A stretch of DNA of 64,000 nucleotides, taken from assembly GCA_035503615.1 (NCBI GenBank), contig DATJTI010000042.1, forward strand, positions 1-64,000, read 5' to 3'. Made by a program: the position numbers and the translations under genes. The number at the start of each line of letters is the position of its first letter. The stretch's first letter is position 1. Positions 24,654-33,239 of the stretch are shown here, in pieces. The notes under the pieces were generated by a model. The model saw nothing but the letters and a program-made list of their open reading frames with translations, was not told the DNA's origin and did not search any database. This DNA is from AP-15 sp035503615 (lineage in GTDB: Bacteria > Pseudomonadota > Alphaproteobacteria > ATCC43930 > CGMCC-115725).

Positions 24654-25292
24654 TCAGCGCCGTCGTTGCCGTGAGCGCAGCAGCGCCCACACCACGCTGC
24701 CGATCCCGAACAGCGTGAACCCCAGCAGCACCAGCACGGCGAGATGGGTCGCGCCGATCAGGCGCCGGCCGACCCGGCCGACCGCATCGCCGGCGAACAG
24801 CAGCAACGGCGCCCATACGATGGCCGAGGTGATGTTGGCGATCCAGAAGCCGCGGCGCGACATCTGCATGATGCCGGCGGCGAGCGGGATCACCGCGCGT
24901 ACCGGGCCGAAAAAGCGGCCGATGAACACGCTGATCCCGCCATAACGGGCAAAAAACCGGATGCCGCCCGGTAAGAGGTCGGGATGGCGGGTGAACGGCC
25001 ACACACGGGCGAGGCCGCGACCAAAGCGGCGCCCGATCCAATATGAAATCGAATCGCCGAGCACTGCGCCGAAGATCGCTCCGGCCAGCACCGGCAGATA
25101 CGGCAGAGAACCGGTCGCCATCAGCGCGCCGGCGGCGATCAACAGCGAGGTCCCCGGAAACAACAGGCTGACAAAGGCGAAGGACTCGCCAAAAGCGGTG
25201 GCAAACATGACCACGAACGCCCAGCCGGCATGCGCGGCGATAAAAGCGAGCGTCGGCTGGACCAAATGCTCCATCGATCCGGGATGAGACAT
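24654..25292 (-). CDS. DedA-family integral membrane protein
   Basis: 212 aa with about five hydrophobic segments. DedA hallmarks: FGESFAFVSLLFPGTSLL, GDSISYWIGRRFGRG, FFARYGGISVFIGRFFGPVRAVIPLAAGI and the closing FWIANITSAIVWA. DedA proteins act as undecaprenyl-phosphate or phospholipid flippases in the inner membrane. The Glu, Arg and Asp residues linked to proton-coupled transport are present. Start is ATG 25292 or 25274 (MEHLVQ). A longer overlapping frame on the same strand is out of register and has no membrane pattern. Confidence 0.92.
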   Translation of the reverse strand: MSHPGSMEHLVQPTLAFIAAHAGWAFVVMFATAFGESFAFVSLLFPGTSLLIAAGALMATGSLPYLPVLAGAIFGAVLGDSISYWIGRRFGRGLARVWPFTRHPDLLPGGIRFFARYGGISVFIGRFFGPVRAVIPLAAGIMQMSRRGFWIANITSAIVWAPLLLFAGDAVGRVGRRLIGATHLAVLVLLGFTLFGIGSVVWALLRSRQRRR

Positions 25293-25483
25293 TATGCGCG
25301 GGCGGCATGCCTGGATAGCACCACGCCCTTAAGCTAGCCTGACCCGGCGGCCGCATCGCCAATTCCGTCGTCGAGATCGAGCCGGCCGCATCGGGTGCAA
25401 GGGCTCGACGCATCGCCGACCGGGTGGATCGGCGACACCGCGAGCAGCTTTTCTGTAACCGCCGTCACATCCGGAGGGGACAC

Positions 25484-26119
25484 ATGGCCAACCCGATCGT
25501 CTATGGCCCGGCCGGCAGCACCTATGTGTGGAGCACGCGCTTGGCGCTGGCCGAGAAGGGCGTCACGCACGAGCTCGTGGAGGTGCCGTTTGGTGCCCAC
25601 CGCGAAGCGCCGCATCTGTCGCGCCAACCATTCGCCAAGGTCCCGGCCTTTGAGCATGACGGGTTCGCGCTCTACGAGACCCAGGCGATCATCCGCTATG
25701 TCGACGAGCGTTTTCCGGGAGCGCCGTTGCAGCCGGAAGACGTGCATCAATGGTCGCGGATGAACCAGATCATCGGCATCGTCGATGCCTATGCCTGGCC
25801 CAGTATCGCCGGCGCGATCCTCTATAATCGCATGCTGGTGCCCCGTCTCGGCGGCACCCCGGACGAAACGGCGATCGCCGCCGCATTGCCCCGCGCGCAT
25901 TTGTGCCTCGCCGAGATCGACCGGCTGATGGAGGACCATGCCTTTCTCGCCGCCGATTTCATCAGCCTCGCCGATCTGATGGTGATCCCGATCCTCCATT
26001 ATTTCGCCAATGTGCCGGACGGCCGCGAACCGCTCGCCGAGCACCCGAAATTGCAGGACTGGCTGCGCCGCATGGAAACGCGCCAGAGTTTTCAGGTCAC
26101 GAAGCCAACGCCACACTAA
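25484..26119 (+). CDS. Glutathione S-transferase family protein
   Basis: 211 aa, with an N-terminal thioredoxin-like domain (IVYGPAGSTYVWSTRLALAE, PFAKVPAFEHDGFALYETQA with the cis-Pro and the glutathione-binding Glu-Thr) and an all-alpha C-terminal domain (SLADLMVIPILHYF carries the conserved capping Asp). The Ser in GSTYVW is a candidate catalytic residue. Glutathione conjugation or detoxification is inferred. GGAGGGG sits just ahead of ATG 25484. A decapitated membrane-protein remnant follows directly after the stop, in the same frame. Confidence 0.92.
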   Translation: MANPIVYGPAGSTYVWSTRLALAEKGVTHELVEVPFGAHREAPHLSRQPFAKVPAFEHDGFALYETQAIIRYVDERFPGAPLQPEDVHQWSRMNQIIGIVDAYAWPSIAGAILYNRMLVPRLGGTPDETAIAAALPRAHLCLAEIDRLMEDHAFLAADFISLADLMVIPILHYFANVPDGREPLAEHPKLQDWLRRMETRQSFQVTKPTPH

Positions 26120-26404
26120 GCGCCGGCTCTTCATCTCGCCGCCGCGATCGCTCTCTGGCGCCGCCCCGAGCGGTTTTGGTCGTCGCTGCTCGCCGGTCTT
26201 CTGCTGGCGCTGACCCTGCCGGTCTTCTTCGTCTGGACCTACCCGGCCAACGAGGCCACGGCGAATTGGACGGCGATGCCGGCGGATTGGCAGGCGCTGC
26301 GCCAGCAATGGGAATTTTCCCATGCGGTCAACGCGGTCCTGACCTTTGCCGCGCTCGGCTTTTCCACGTTTTCGCTTCTTGGTGAGCGGGATCGGCCGTT
26401 CTGA
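26120..26404 (+). pseudogene. C-terminal remnant of a DUF1772-like membrane protein
   Basis: Directly after the GST stop the same frame stays open for 94 codons. It reads ALWRRPERFWSSLLAGLLLA, VFFVWTYPANEATANW, RQQWEFSHAVNAVLTFAALG and FSLLGERDRPF before TGA at 26402-26404. The Trp-Thr-x-Pro-x-Asn...Trp-Glu-x-x-His pattern is that of the second half of small DUF1772-type four-helix membrane proteins. The N-terminal helices are missing and no ATG or GTG lies at a sensible position. The most economical reading is a 5'-deleted gene joined to the end of the GST gene, or an untranslated relic. Confidence 0.6.
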
Positions 26405-26429
26405 TCGGTCGTGGCGGATCTCGGCCCCG

Positions 26430-26463
26430 CGTCATTTCCGGTAAGGCGTCATTTCCGGTAAGG
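26430..26463. repeat. 17-bp perfect direct repeat covering a stop codon
   Basis: CGTCATTTCCGGTAAGG at 26430-26446 and 26447-26463. The second copy encodes the last residues (PYRK) and stop of the minus-strand 72-residue gene. The first copy lies just downstream of it and repeats that end. Confidence 0.9.
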
Positions 26464-26667
26464 ATTGACGAGACCGGCGACGATCGCCGCCAGCACGTCG
26501 CGCACCTGGCGTTCGTCGGCGCCCATCAGCACCGCGTCTTCGAGCGCCTCCTGCGCCAAATCGCGCAACTCGGCCAAGTTTTCGTTCAGCACCTTGATCT
26601 TTTCGACGCAGGACACTGGCTCGCCCTCGGGCGTCCGCCACACCGGAAAGTCGTTCGGCTCGCTCAT
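26449..26667 (-). CDS. 72-residue acidic conserved-type hypothetical protein
   Basis: Sequence starts MSEPNDFPVWRTPEGEPVSC, followed by a long amphipathic helix (EKIKVLNENLAELRDLAQEA) and LMGADERQVRDVLAAIVAGL. One Cys. It looks like a small helical cytoplasmic protein of the kind often found next to complex I accessory and mla genes in alphaproteobacteria. GAGGAGA precedes the ATG. It lies 32 bases downstream of mlaD on the same strand, so probably in one transcript. Its stop codon is inside a duplicated 17-bp unit. Confidence 0.7.
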   Translation of the reverse strand: MSEPNDFPVWRTPEGEPVSCVEKIKVLNENLAELRDLAQEALEDAVLMGADERQVRDVLAAIVAGLVNPYRK

Positions 26668-26699
26668 CGCCGCTGATCTCCTCGCCGGTGATCTCCCGG

Positions 26700-27212
26700 C
26701 TATTTGAGCCCGTCCGCCCCGGCACCGGCCGCTGGCGCTGCGGCACCGCCCGCATCCGGCTTCTTCTGCCCGTTCGGTTGCGAGAAGATCATCTGCCCGA
26801 TCAGGTTTTCGAGACTGACCGGCGCCTGAGTGTATTTGATTCTGCCGCCGGGCGGGATGTTCTTGTCCGAACCGCCGGGTACCAGAGACATGTATTTGTC
26901 ACCGAGCAGGCTCGACGAAACGATCTCGGCAACCGTGTCTTCAGGCAGCTTGTATTTAGGATTGATGCTCATCGTCACCGTCGCGAGATAGGTTTTCGGA
27001 TCGAGGCTGGCGCCGAGGACCGAACCGACCTTGACCCCGGCGATGCGCACATCGGTGCCGTCGCGCACGCCATCGATCCGCTCGAACTGTGCCGTCACCC
27101 GGTAGCCGCTGACCGCCCGCAGCTCGCTCGTCGAGTAGGCGAAGAACAGGAACAGCGCGGCAATGACGAGCACGACGGCGCCCATCACCGTCTCGATCAC
27201 ATTGCCGCGCAT
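26700..27212 (-). CDS. mlaD: MlaD-type outer-membrane lipid asymmetry protein
   Basis: Periplasmic substrate-binding component of the Mla phospholipid transporter. 170 aa: one N-terminal transmembrane helix (VMGAVVLVIAALFLFFAYS) and one MCE domain with YRVTAQFERIDGVRDGTDVR, the VKVGSVLGASLDP turn and SSSLLGDKYMSLVPGG. The C-terminus is a disordered Ala/Gly/Pro tail. ATG 27212 follows AAGGGA. The frame extends to 27602, but that part is the shadow of the NDUFA12 gene. The mlaE and mlaF genes are not adjacent, which is common in alphaproteobacteria. Confidence 0.92.
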   Translation of the reverse strand: MRGNVIETVMGAVVLVIAALFLFFAYSTSELRAVSGYRVTAQFERIDGVRDGTDVRIAGVKVGSVLGASLDPKTYLATVTMSINPKYKLPEDTVAEIVSSSLLGDKYMSLVPGGSDKNIPPGGRIKYTQAPVSLENLIGQMIFSQPNGQKKPDAGGAAAPAAGAGADGLK

Positions 27213-27267
27213 CGTTCCGGTCCCTTGCGGTCGCCGCTCGATTGCTGCCGACATGGCTTCGATCGAT

Positions 27268-27657
27268 CTATTCGGGCGTCCACGGCTCGTAATCGCCGGT
27301 GGTCGGAGCACGCCGGCCGCCGCGCAGGATCGAACCCGGCGGATGGTAGGCGAGCGGTGTGCCGGTCGGGTTCGGCTGATGCGGCTTTTCCCAGGGATAG
27401 CGGGCGCGCGCCTCGGGCTGCGGCACCTCATCCACGGTATGATGCAGCCAGGCATGCCATTCGGGCGGCACCTTCGAGCCCTCCGGCTCGCCGTCATAGA
27501 CGACCCAGCGCTTTTCGCGGCTGAACCGCCCGCCGCCACGCGACAGGGTGCGCCGTCCCTTCTCACGGTAATAGCGGTTGCCGAGACTGTCGGTGCCGAC
27601 ATAGTCGCCGCGCAGCAGGGTCAACAAACGCGTGCCGAGGCTCATCGCTCCATCCAT
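27268..27657 (-). CDS. NDUFA12-family NADH:ubiquinone oxidoreductase accessory subunit
   Basis: 129 aa homologue of mitochondrial complex I subunit NDUFA12/B17.2, a supernumerary subunit restricted among bacteria to alphaproteobacteria. Seen: LLRGDYVGTDSLGNRYYREK, KRWVVYDGEPEGSKVPPEWH, AWLHHTVDEVP and YPWEKPHQPNPTGTPLAYHP, all hallmarks. It binds the peripheral arm of complex I at the membrane. Start is ATG 27657 after GGGGAG, with ATG 27645 also possible. It probably shares a transcript with mlaD, 55 bases downstream, and is divergent from nrdJ. Confidence 0.93.
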   Translation of the reverse strand: MDGAMSLGTRLLTLLRGDYVGTDSLGNRYYREKGRRTLSRGGGRFSREKRWVVYDGEPEGSKVPPEWHAWLHHTVDEVPQPEARARYPWEKPHQPNPTGTPLAYHPPGSILRGGRRAPTTGDYEPWTPE

Positions 27658-27805
27658 CGACTCCCCGCCGGCGGCTGGACCGCGGCGCCGCGCTTTATCG
27701 CACCAGCGGTGCTGCGGCGTAAAGTTCAAACCGCTTGACCCCACGGATCGTCTGCATCATCTTGTGGTCAGTATTTGGGGAAACGCAAGATATTGGGGGC
27801 CAGGA

Positions 27806-30800
27806 ATGCAGATCAAGCGACGCTTCACCGAGGCGGGCCGTGACCCGTATGCCGCGGTGCCGTTCCGCAATGCGACCAGCGAGATTCGCAACCCCGATGG
27901 CTCGGTCGTATTCCAGGCCGAGGATATCGCGGTGCCGACCGAATGGAGCCAGGTTGCCTGCGACATCCTCGCCCAGAAATATTTCCGCAAGGCCGGGGTG
28001 CCGGCCTGTCTGGCACCGGTGCCCGAGGATGGCGTCCCGGCTTGGCTGTGGCGGCGCATCGGCGATCCGGCCGCGGCCGCCGCACTGCCGGAAAGCGAAC
28101 GGCTCGGCGCCGAGAACGATGCCCGGCAGGTATTCGACCGGATGGCCGGGACCTGGACCTATTGGGGCTGGAAGGGCGGCTATTTCGACACCGAGGAGGA
28201 TGCGAGGGCGTTCCACGACGAGATCCGGCTGATGCTGGCGGGGCAGATTGCGGCGCCGAACTCGCCGCAATGGTTCAATACCGGGCTTCATTGGGCCTAC
28301 GGCATCGACGGGCCGGCGCAGGGCCACCATTACGTCGATTATAAGAGCGGCGCGCTGACGATTTCGGCGAGCGCCTACGAGCATCCGCAGCCGCATGCCT
28401 GCTTTATCCAGTCGGTCGCCGACGATCTCGTCAATGAGCGCGGGATCATGGATCTCTGGGTGCGCGAGGCACGCATCTTCAAATACGGCTCGGGCTCCGG
28501 CTCCAATTTCTCGAAGCTGCGCGGCGATGGCGAGCGGCTGTCAGGTGGCGGCCGCTCCTCGGGGCTGATGAGCTTTTTGCGCATCGGCGACCGCGCCGCG
28601 GGTGCCATCAAATCCGGCGGCACGACACGGCGCGCCGCCAAGATGGTCATCGTCGATGTCGATCACCCGGATATCGAGGCGTTTATCGACTGGAAAGTGC
28701 TCGAAGAGCAGAAGGTCGCGGCGCTCGTCGCCGGTTCGAAGCTGGTCCGGCGGCATCTCGGCCGCGTCATGACGGCCTGCCGGGACGCAGCACCGCAAGG
28801 TCTGGCCGCTGCCTGCGACCCGGTACGGAACCCGGCATTGCAATCAGAGATTCGCGCCGCCCGCCGGGCGACGGTCCCGGAAAATTGCATCCAGCGAGTG
28901 ATCCAGCTGGCCCGCCAGGGTTTCACCGCGATCGATTTCCGCACCTATGACACCGACTGGGATTCCGAAGCCTATCTGACCGTCGCCGGGCAGAATGCCA
29001 ACAATTCGGTGCGGGTATCGAACGAGTTTCTCGAGCACGTCGCCGCGGGCGGACCCTGGGACCTGACCCGGCGCACCGACGGCAAGGTATCGAAGACGGT
29101 GGCGGCGCGGGCGCTGTGGGACCGAATCGGGCAGGCCGCCTGGGCCTCGGCCGATCCCGGCCTGCAGTTCGACACGACGATCAACGACTGGCACACCTGC
29201 CCCGCGAGCGGCCGGATCAACGCCTCGAACCCGTGCTCAGAATACAATTTCCTCGACGACACCGCCTGCAACCTCGCCTCGTTGAACCTGATGGCGTTCC
29301 GCCGTGCCGAGCCTGCCGCCGCGAAAGCGGGCGGCGGGTTTGACAGCGAAGCCTTCGCGCATGCGGTGCGGCTGTGGACGATCGTCCTCGAAATCTCGGT
29401 CATGATGGCGCAGTTCCCATCGCCCGAGATCGCCCGTCGCTCGTTCGAGTTCCGCACCCTCGGCCTCGGCTACGCCAATCTCGGCGGGCTGTTGATGGCG
29501 ATGGGCATCGCCTATGACAGCGCCGCGGGCCGGGCCTTTGCCGCGGCGGTCACGGCGCTCTTGACCGGGGCGAGCTATGCCGCCTCGGCCGAGATGGCCG
29601 GCGATCCCGGATTGATCCCGCACGGCCCCTTTCCGGGCTATGCGCCCAATCGCGACGCCATGCTGCGGGTCATTCGCAACCACCGCCGCGCCGCGCACGG
29701 CCACAGTGCCGGATATGAGGGGCTGGCGATTGCGCCGGTGCCGCTCGACGCCGCCAGCTGCCCCGACCCGCTTCTGGTCGCTGCCGCCCGCAACACTTGG
29801 GACAGCGCGCTGATGCTCGGCGAACAGCACGGCTTCCGCAACGCGCAGGCGACGGTCATCGCGCCGACCGGGACGATCGGCCTCGTGATGGATTGCGATA
29901 CGACCGGCATCGAACCCGATTTCGCGCTGGTCAAATTCAAGAAGTTGGCCGGCGGTGGCTATTTCAAGATCATCAACCGCGCGGTGCCGCTGGCGCTCGA
30001 GACACTCGGCTATGCGGCCGCCGACATCGCCGCGATCGAGCGCTATGCGCTGGGCCATGGCACGCTGGCCGGCGCGCCCGCGGTCAACCATCAGAGCCTG
30101 CGTGGCAAAGGCTTCGACGATCGCGCCTTGGCCGCGGTCGAGGCGGCGCTCGCCACCGCCTTTGACATCAAATTTGCCTTCAACAAATGGACGCTCGGCG
30201 AGGCGTTCTGCATCGAAGCGCTGGGTCTCGCAGCCGAGGCGCTCGACCGCCCGGGCTTCGACCTCTTGGCGGCACTCGGCTTCACCCGCGCCGAGATCGA
30301 CGCCGCCAATCTCTGGTGCTGTGGTGCGATGACGCTCGAAGGGGCGCCGCACCTGAAGCCCGAGCACCTGCCGGTGTTCGATTGTGCCTCACCGTGCGGC
30401 CGCACCGGCACCCGCGTGCTCTCGGCCGAAAGCCACATCCGGATGATGGCGGCGGCCCAGCCCTTCATCTCGGGTGCCATCTCGAAGACGATCAACATGC
30501 CGAACGCGGCGACGATCGAGGATTGCAAAGATGCCTATTGGCTGTCCTGGCGGCTGGGGCTGAAGGCGACCGCACTCTATCGCGATGGCTCGAAATTGTC
30601 GCAGCCCTTGGCGGCGAGCCTCTTTGGCGACGACGAAGAGGCCGAGGAGCAGGCGGCCGAGCTGTTTGAGAAATCGCCGGCCGAGCGCGCGCCGCTCGTC
30701 GCCGAGCGCATTGTCGAACGGGTGGTTGAGCGCATCGTCGAAAAAATCGTGCAGCGCGGCGAGCGCCGCCGCCTGCCGAACCGGCGCAAGGGCTACACGC

Positions 30801-31570
30801 AAAAGGCCACGGTCGGCGGCCACAAGGTCTATCTGCGCACCGGCGAGCACGAAGACGGCCGGCTCGCCGAAGTCTTTATCGACATGCACAAGGAGGGCTC
30901 GGCGTTCCGCTCGCTGATGCACAATTTCGCGATCGCGATCTCGATGGGGCTGCAATACGGCGTGCCGCTTGAGGAGTTTGTCGAGAGCTTTACGTTCAGC
31001 CGGTTCGAGCCATCGGGCATCGTCGAGGGCAACGACGCGATCAAGATGGCGACCTCGATCCTCGATTACATCTTTCGGGAATTGGCGATCTCGTATCTCG
31101 GCCGCGGCGATCTTGCCCATGCCGAGCCCGCCGATTTGTTGCCCGACACGGTCGGCAAGGGCGAAGCACAATCGAGCCTGCGCAGCGCGGACGACACCGG
31201 CGCGGCTGAGGTCGGCGCGGCTGACGACCGGCCGCTAGCCGCTTCCGCCGCCGGTTGCGATCTGGAAATCGAGCCGCGCGTTGCCGCAATGATGCAGCGC
31301 GACGTCTCCAACGGCTTTGTCCGCAACAAGCTGACCGTGCTGCATGGTGGGGCCGGCCGCAACGGGCCCACAGTTTCCGCCGTCGCCGATTTCGGCCTCG
31401 CAGGGGTAGCCGAGAACGCCCCCCTGGCGCTGCGCCTCGAACGCATCCGCGCCGCCCGCATCAAGGGCTACGAAGGCGACAGCTGCGCCGAATGCGGCAA
31501 CTTCACGCTCATTCGCAGCGGCACCTGCCTCAAATGCGACACCTGCGGCGCCACCAGCGGATGCTCGTAA
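27806..31570 (+). CDS. nrdJ: Adenosylcobalamin-dependent (class II) ribonucleoside-diphosphate reductase
   Basis: Reduces ribonucleotides for DNA synthesis using vitamin B12, independent of oxygen. 1254 aa, the long alphaproteobacterial form. The N-terminus KRRFTEAGRDPYAAVPFRNA is followed by WFNTGLHWAYGI and SGSNFSKLRGDGE. The active-site strand NASNPCSEYNFLDDTACNLA has the Cys and Glu of the thiyl-radical site. ATVIAPTGTIGLVMDCDTTG is the conserved C-terminal barrel loop. A coiled, charged region near 960-1010 follows (ERIVERVVERIVEKIV). The C-terminal zinc ribbon CAECGNFTLIRSGTCLKCDTC carries the redox cysteines. ATG 27806 follows GGGGG and AGGA. Upstream frame to 27632 is not coding. Confidence 0.96.
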   Translation: MQIKRRFTEAGRDPYAAVPFRNATSEIRNPDGSVVFQAEDIAVPTEWSQVACDILAQKYFRKAGVPACLAPVPEDGVPAWLWRRIGDPAAAAALPESERLGAENDARQVFDRMAGTWTYWGWKGGYFDTEEDARAFHDEIRLMLAGQIAAPNSPQWFNTGLHWAYGIDGPAQGHHYVDYKSGALTISASAYEHPQPHACFIQSVADDLVNERGIMDLWVREARIFKYGSGSGSNFSKLRGDGERLSGGGRSSGLMSFLRIGDRAAGAIKSGGTTRRAAKMVIVDVDHPDIEAFIDWKVLEEQKVAALVAGSKLVRRHLGRVMTACRDAAPQGLAAACDPVRNPALQSEIRAARRATVPENCIQRVIQLARQGFTAIDFRTYDTDWDSEAYLTVAGQNANNSVRVSNEFLEHVAAGGPWDLTRRTDGKVSKTVAARALWDRIGQAAWASADPGLQFDTTINDWHTCPASGRINASNPCSEYNFLDDTACNLASLNLMAFRRAEPAAAKAGGGFDSEAFAHAVRLWTIVLEISVMMAQFPSPEIARRSFEFRTLGLGYANLGGLLMAMGIAYDSAAGRAFAAAVTALLTGASYAASAEMAGDPGLIPHGPFPGYAPNRDAMLRVIRNHRRAAHGHSAGYEGLAIAPVPLDAASCPDPLLVAAARNTWDSALMLGEQHGFRNAQATVIAPTGTIGLVMDCDTTGIEPDFALVKFKKLAGGGYFKIINRAVPLALETLGYAAADIAAIERYALGHGTLAGAPAVNHQSLRGKGFDDRALAAVEAALATAFDIKFAFNKWTLGEAFCIEALGLAAEALDRPGFDLLAALGFTRAEIDAANLWCCGAMTLEGAPHLKPEHLPVFDCASPCGRTGTRVLSAESHIRMMAAAQPFISGAISKTINMPNAATIEDCKDAYWLSWRLGLKATALYRDGSKLSQPLAASLFGDDEEAEEQAAELFEKSPAERAPLVAERIVERVVERIVEKIVQRGERRRLPNRRKGYTQKATVGGHKVYLRTGEHEDGRLAEVFIDMHKEGSAFRSLMHNFAIAISMGLQYGVPLEEFVESFTFSRFEPSGIVEGNDAIKMATSILDYIFRELAISYLGRGDLAHAEPADLLPDTVGKGEAQSSLRSADDTGAAEVGAADDRPLAASAAGCDLEIEPRVAAMMQRDVSNGFVRNKLTVLHGGAGRNGPTVSAVADFGLAGVAENAPLALRLERIRAARIKGYEGDSCAECGNFTLIRSGTCLKCDTCGATSGCS

Positions 31571-31656
31571 ACTTGCGATGCCACCACTTTCTTGGACGGG
31601 TCTTTGACGGCGGTGGTGCTCCTGCTTAACTCCTTTAGGGCTGACTAGAGGCTGAT

Positions 31657-32844
31657 ATGGTCCCTGAAGTACGTTATCAGGTCTTCGTTTCCTCGACATA
31701 CGATGACCTCCGCGAGGAACGCCAACAGGCGACGCAAGCGATATTGGAGGCAGGCTGCTTCCCGTCGGGAATGGAACTCTTCCCAGCCTCGGATGACACT
31801 CAGTGGGAGTTGATAAAGCGGGTTATCGAGGAGAGTGATTATTACATCGTGATTGTTGCAGGCCGATACGGCAGCCTCGGGTCGGAAGGCTTGAGTTTCA
31901 CCGAGATGGAATATGACTACGCCGTAGCGCGGGGCATCCCCGTTCTCGGCTTTGTGCGAGAAGGAACTGGCGATATTCCTTTTGATAAAATGGAAAAATC
32001 GGACGAGGGCCGAAAAAGATTGGAGGCGTTCCGTAGGAAGGTAATGTCTCGCACTTGTCGAAAATACTCCTCGGCCGCTGAACTCGGTATGGCGGTCATC
32101 AAAAGCTTGATGGCAGAGTCTCGCATCCGCCCTAGAACCGGATGGGTGCGTGCAGATCAAGCACGATCTGACGAAGATATTCAGCGAGAGCGTGAGTTGA
32201 GACAGGAGCTGAAGTCGGCTCAGGAACTCGTCGAAGAGCTAAAAAGGGAGATACGCGATCGTGCCATTCTGGGCAACGAATTGGCCCCAGATTTGATCGC
32301 CCAAGGCGACGATAGATTTGATTTGACTGTCACCTACGTGGACCAAAATAAGACACCCGTAAAGGAGAATGTTTCGGTCACGTGGAATGAGGTATTCAAG
32401 GTCATCGGCCCAACGGTTTATGGATTCATTTTCAGCAAACGCAGCGAGTATGGTCTAAATCGTACTTATCTCTTCCAAGATAACCTTGAAGAACATATTA
32501 GGGCTAAGATAATCGAGAGAGTCGGCAACCGCAAGCTTCACATTGAGCCGAGTCAGGTGGACGCTTGTATTCTACAATATAAAGAATTGGGATTTCTGCG
32601 ATTTGCTGAACAAAAGCAAAAGGGTGGCCAGGTATTTCGGGGGGTAACTCTCACCGAGCTTGGAGAACGGAGCCTCACGCGCTTAAGCATGCAGTTGCGG
32701 GAGGTAGAGAATGCGACCGCTGTCACAGCCGAGTCACCTTCGGCCTCTAACATGGCGAGGACCGCGTCGAAGGCTGTGAAGCCGCTCAGGCTAAAACGTG
32801 TTCGACCGGCTCTTTCCCGAACCTCGGGAGCTCGGCAGATGTAG
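31657..32844 (+). CDS. DUF4062-domain protein with coiled coil and C-terminal domain
   Basis: 395 aa. The N-terminal DUF4062 domain (about residues 5-130) reads YQVFVSSTYDDLREERQQAT, SGMELFPASDDTQWELIKR, SDYYIVIVAGRYGS and TEMEYDYAVARGIPVLGFV. A coiled coil follows at about 165-205 (QRERELRQELKSAQELVEEL). A C-terminal region of about 150 residues ends in a helix-wing-like segment (YKELGFLRFAEQ, FRGVTLTELGERSL) and a basic tail. DUF4062 occurs fused to or near NTPases and effectors in bacterial conflict systems. Base composition differs sharply from the neighbours: 32341-32400 and 32461-32520 count as 43% and 37% G+C. A REP pair follows. Horizontal acquisition and a defence role are inferred. 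Confidence 0.85.
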   Translation: MVPEVRYQVFVSSTYDDLREERQQATQAILEAGCFPSGMELFPASDDTQWELIKRVIEESDYYIVIVAGRYGSLGSEGLSFTEMEYDYAVARGIPVLGFVREGTGDIPFDKMEKSDEGRKRLEAFRRKVMSRTCRKYSSAAELGMAVIKSLMAESRIRPRTGWVRADQARSDEDIQRERELRQELKSAQELVEELKREIRDRAILGNELAPDLIAQGDDRFDLTVTYVDQNKTPVKENVSVTWNEVFKVIGPTVYGFIFSKRSEYGLNRTYLFQDNLEEHIRAKIIERVGNRKLHIEPSQVDACILQYKELGFLRFAEQKQKGGQVFRGVTLTELGERSLTRLSMQLREVENATAVTAESPSASNMARTASKAVKPLRLKRVRPALSRTSGARQM

Positions 32845-32850
32845 CAAGCT

Positions 32851-32919
32851 GTAGGATGGGGTTGAGCGCAGCGAGACCCATCACGTCGCCGCGATGATGG
32901 GCTTCCCTTCGGTCAACCC
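32851..32919. repeat. REP-type inverted pair
   Basis: GTAGGATGGGGTTGAGCGCA...GACCCATCAC at 32851-32884 resembles the widespread proteobacterial REP unit. It is followed after about ten bases by an inverted, diverged half (GATGGGCTTCCCTTCGGTCAACCC, 32896-32919). Such paired units are mobilised by RAYT transposases in trans. No RAYT gene is in the window. It sits at the right edge of the DUF4062 gene. Confidence 0.65.
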
Positions 32920-32950
32920 GCCTGCCGGGTTGCCGGTCGAGACGGCTACA

Positions 32951-32970
32951 TAAAGCCCGCGCCTCGGGCT
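32951..32970 (-). terminator. Hairpin terminator of the 65-residue gene
   Basis: On the minus strand AGCCCG-AGGCG-CGGGCT is followed by TTTA. The stem starts eight bases past the stop codon at 32978. Confidence 0.5.
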
Positions 32971-32977
32971 GGGCGGA

Positions 32978-33175
32978 TTATTGATGCGCGTCCAACTGGG
33001 TTTCGCGGACCATCCGCTCGTGCCCGTCGACGGTATTCTTGACCCGATATTGTGGCGTGCCGGCTTCGAGTGGAAGCAGGCGGACGATCGTGTAGCGGCC
33101 TCGGCTGGCGCGATCGACACCGGGATCCGGCACGAATTGCACCGCCTGGCCGACGCGGAATTTATGTTCTGACAT
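32978..33175 (-). CDS. 65-residue conserved-type protein, SH3-like
   Basis: MSEHKFRVGQAVQFVPDPGV, then YTIVRLLPLEAGTPQYRVKN and GHERMVRETQLDA. The alternation of basic and hydrophobic residues with Gly/Pro turns suggests a small all-beta (SH3- or KOW-like) fold. Similar short proteins are common hypothetical genes in alphaproteobacteria. GGAGG sits nine bases before ATG 33175. It lies 64 bases downstream of the cold-shock gene on the same strand, so one transcript is likely, and a regulatory or nucleic-acid-binding role is a guess. Confidence 0.7.
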   Translation of the reverse strand: MSEHKFRVGQAVQFVPDPGVDRASRGRYTIVRLLPLEAGTPQYRVKNTVDGHERMVRETQLDAHQ

Positions 33176-33239
33176 CGCGACCTCCGAAAGCGAAAGCGCG
33201 GCACGGGCGCCGCGACTGCGCCGCCCGCACCCGGTTGCG

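Noticed and set aside
24616..25413. Alternative minus-strand frame over the DedA gene
   Set aside because: Different register from the clear membrane-protein frame; it has the Arg-rich composition of a shadow.
27735..27806. NrdR boxes or a cobalamin riboswitch before nrdJ
   Set aside because: No pair of NrdR-type palindromes is visible and the leader of under 150 bases is too short for a B12 riboswitch.
29237..30367. Minus-strand frame of 376 codons
   Set aside because: Antisense to nrdJ, no domain.
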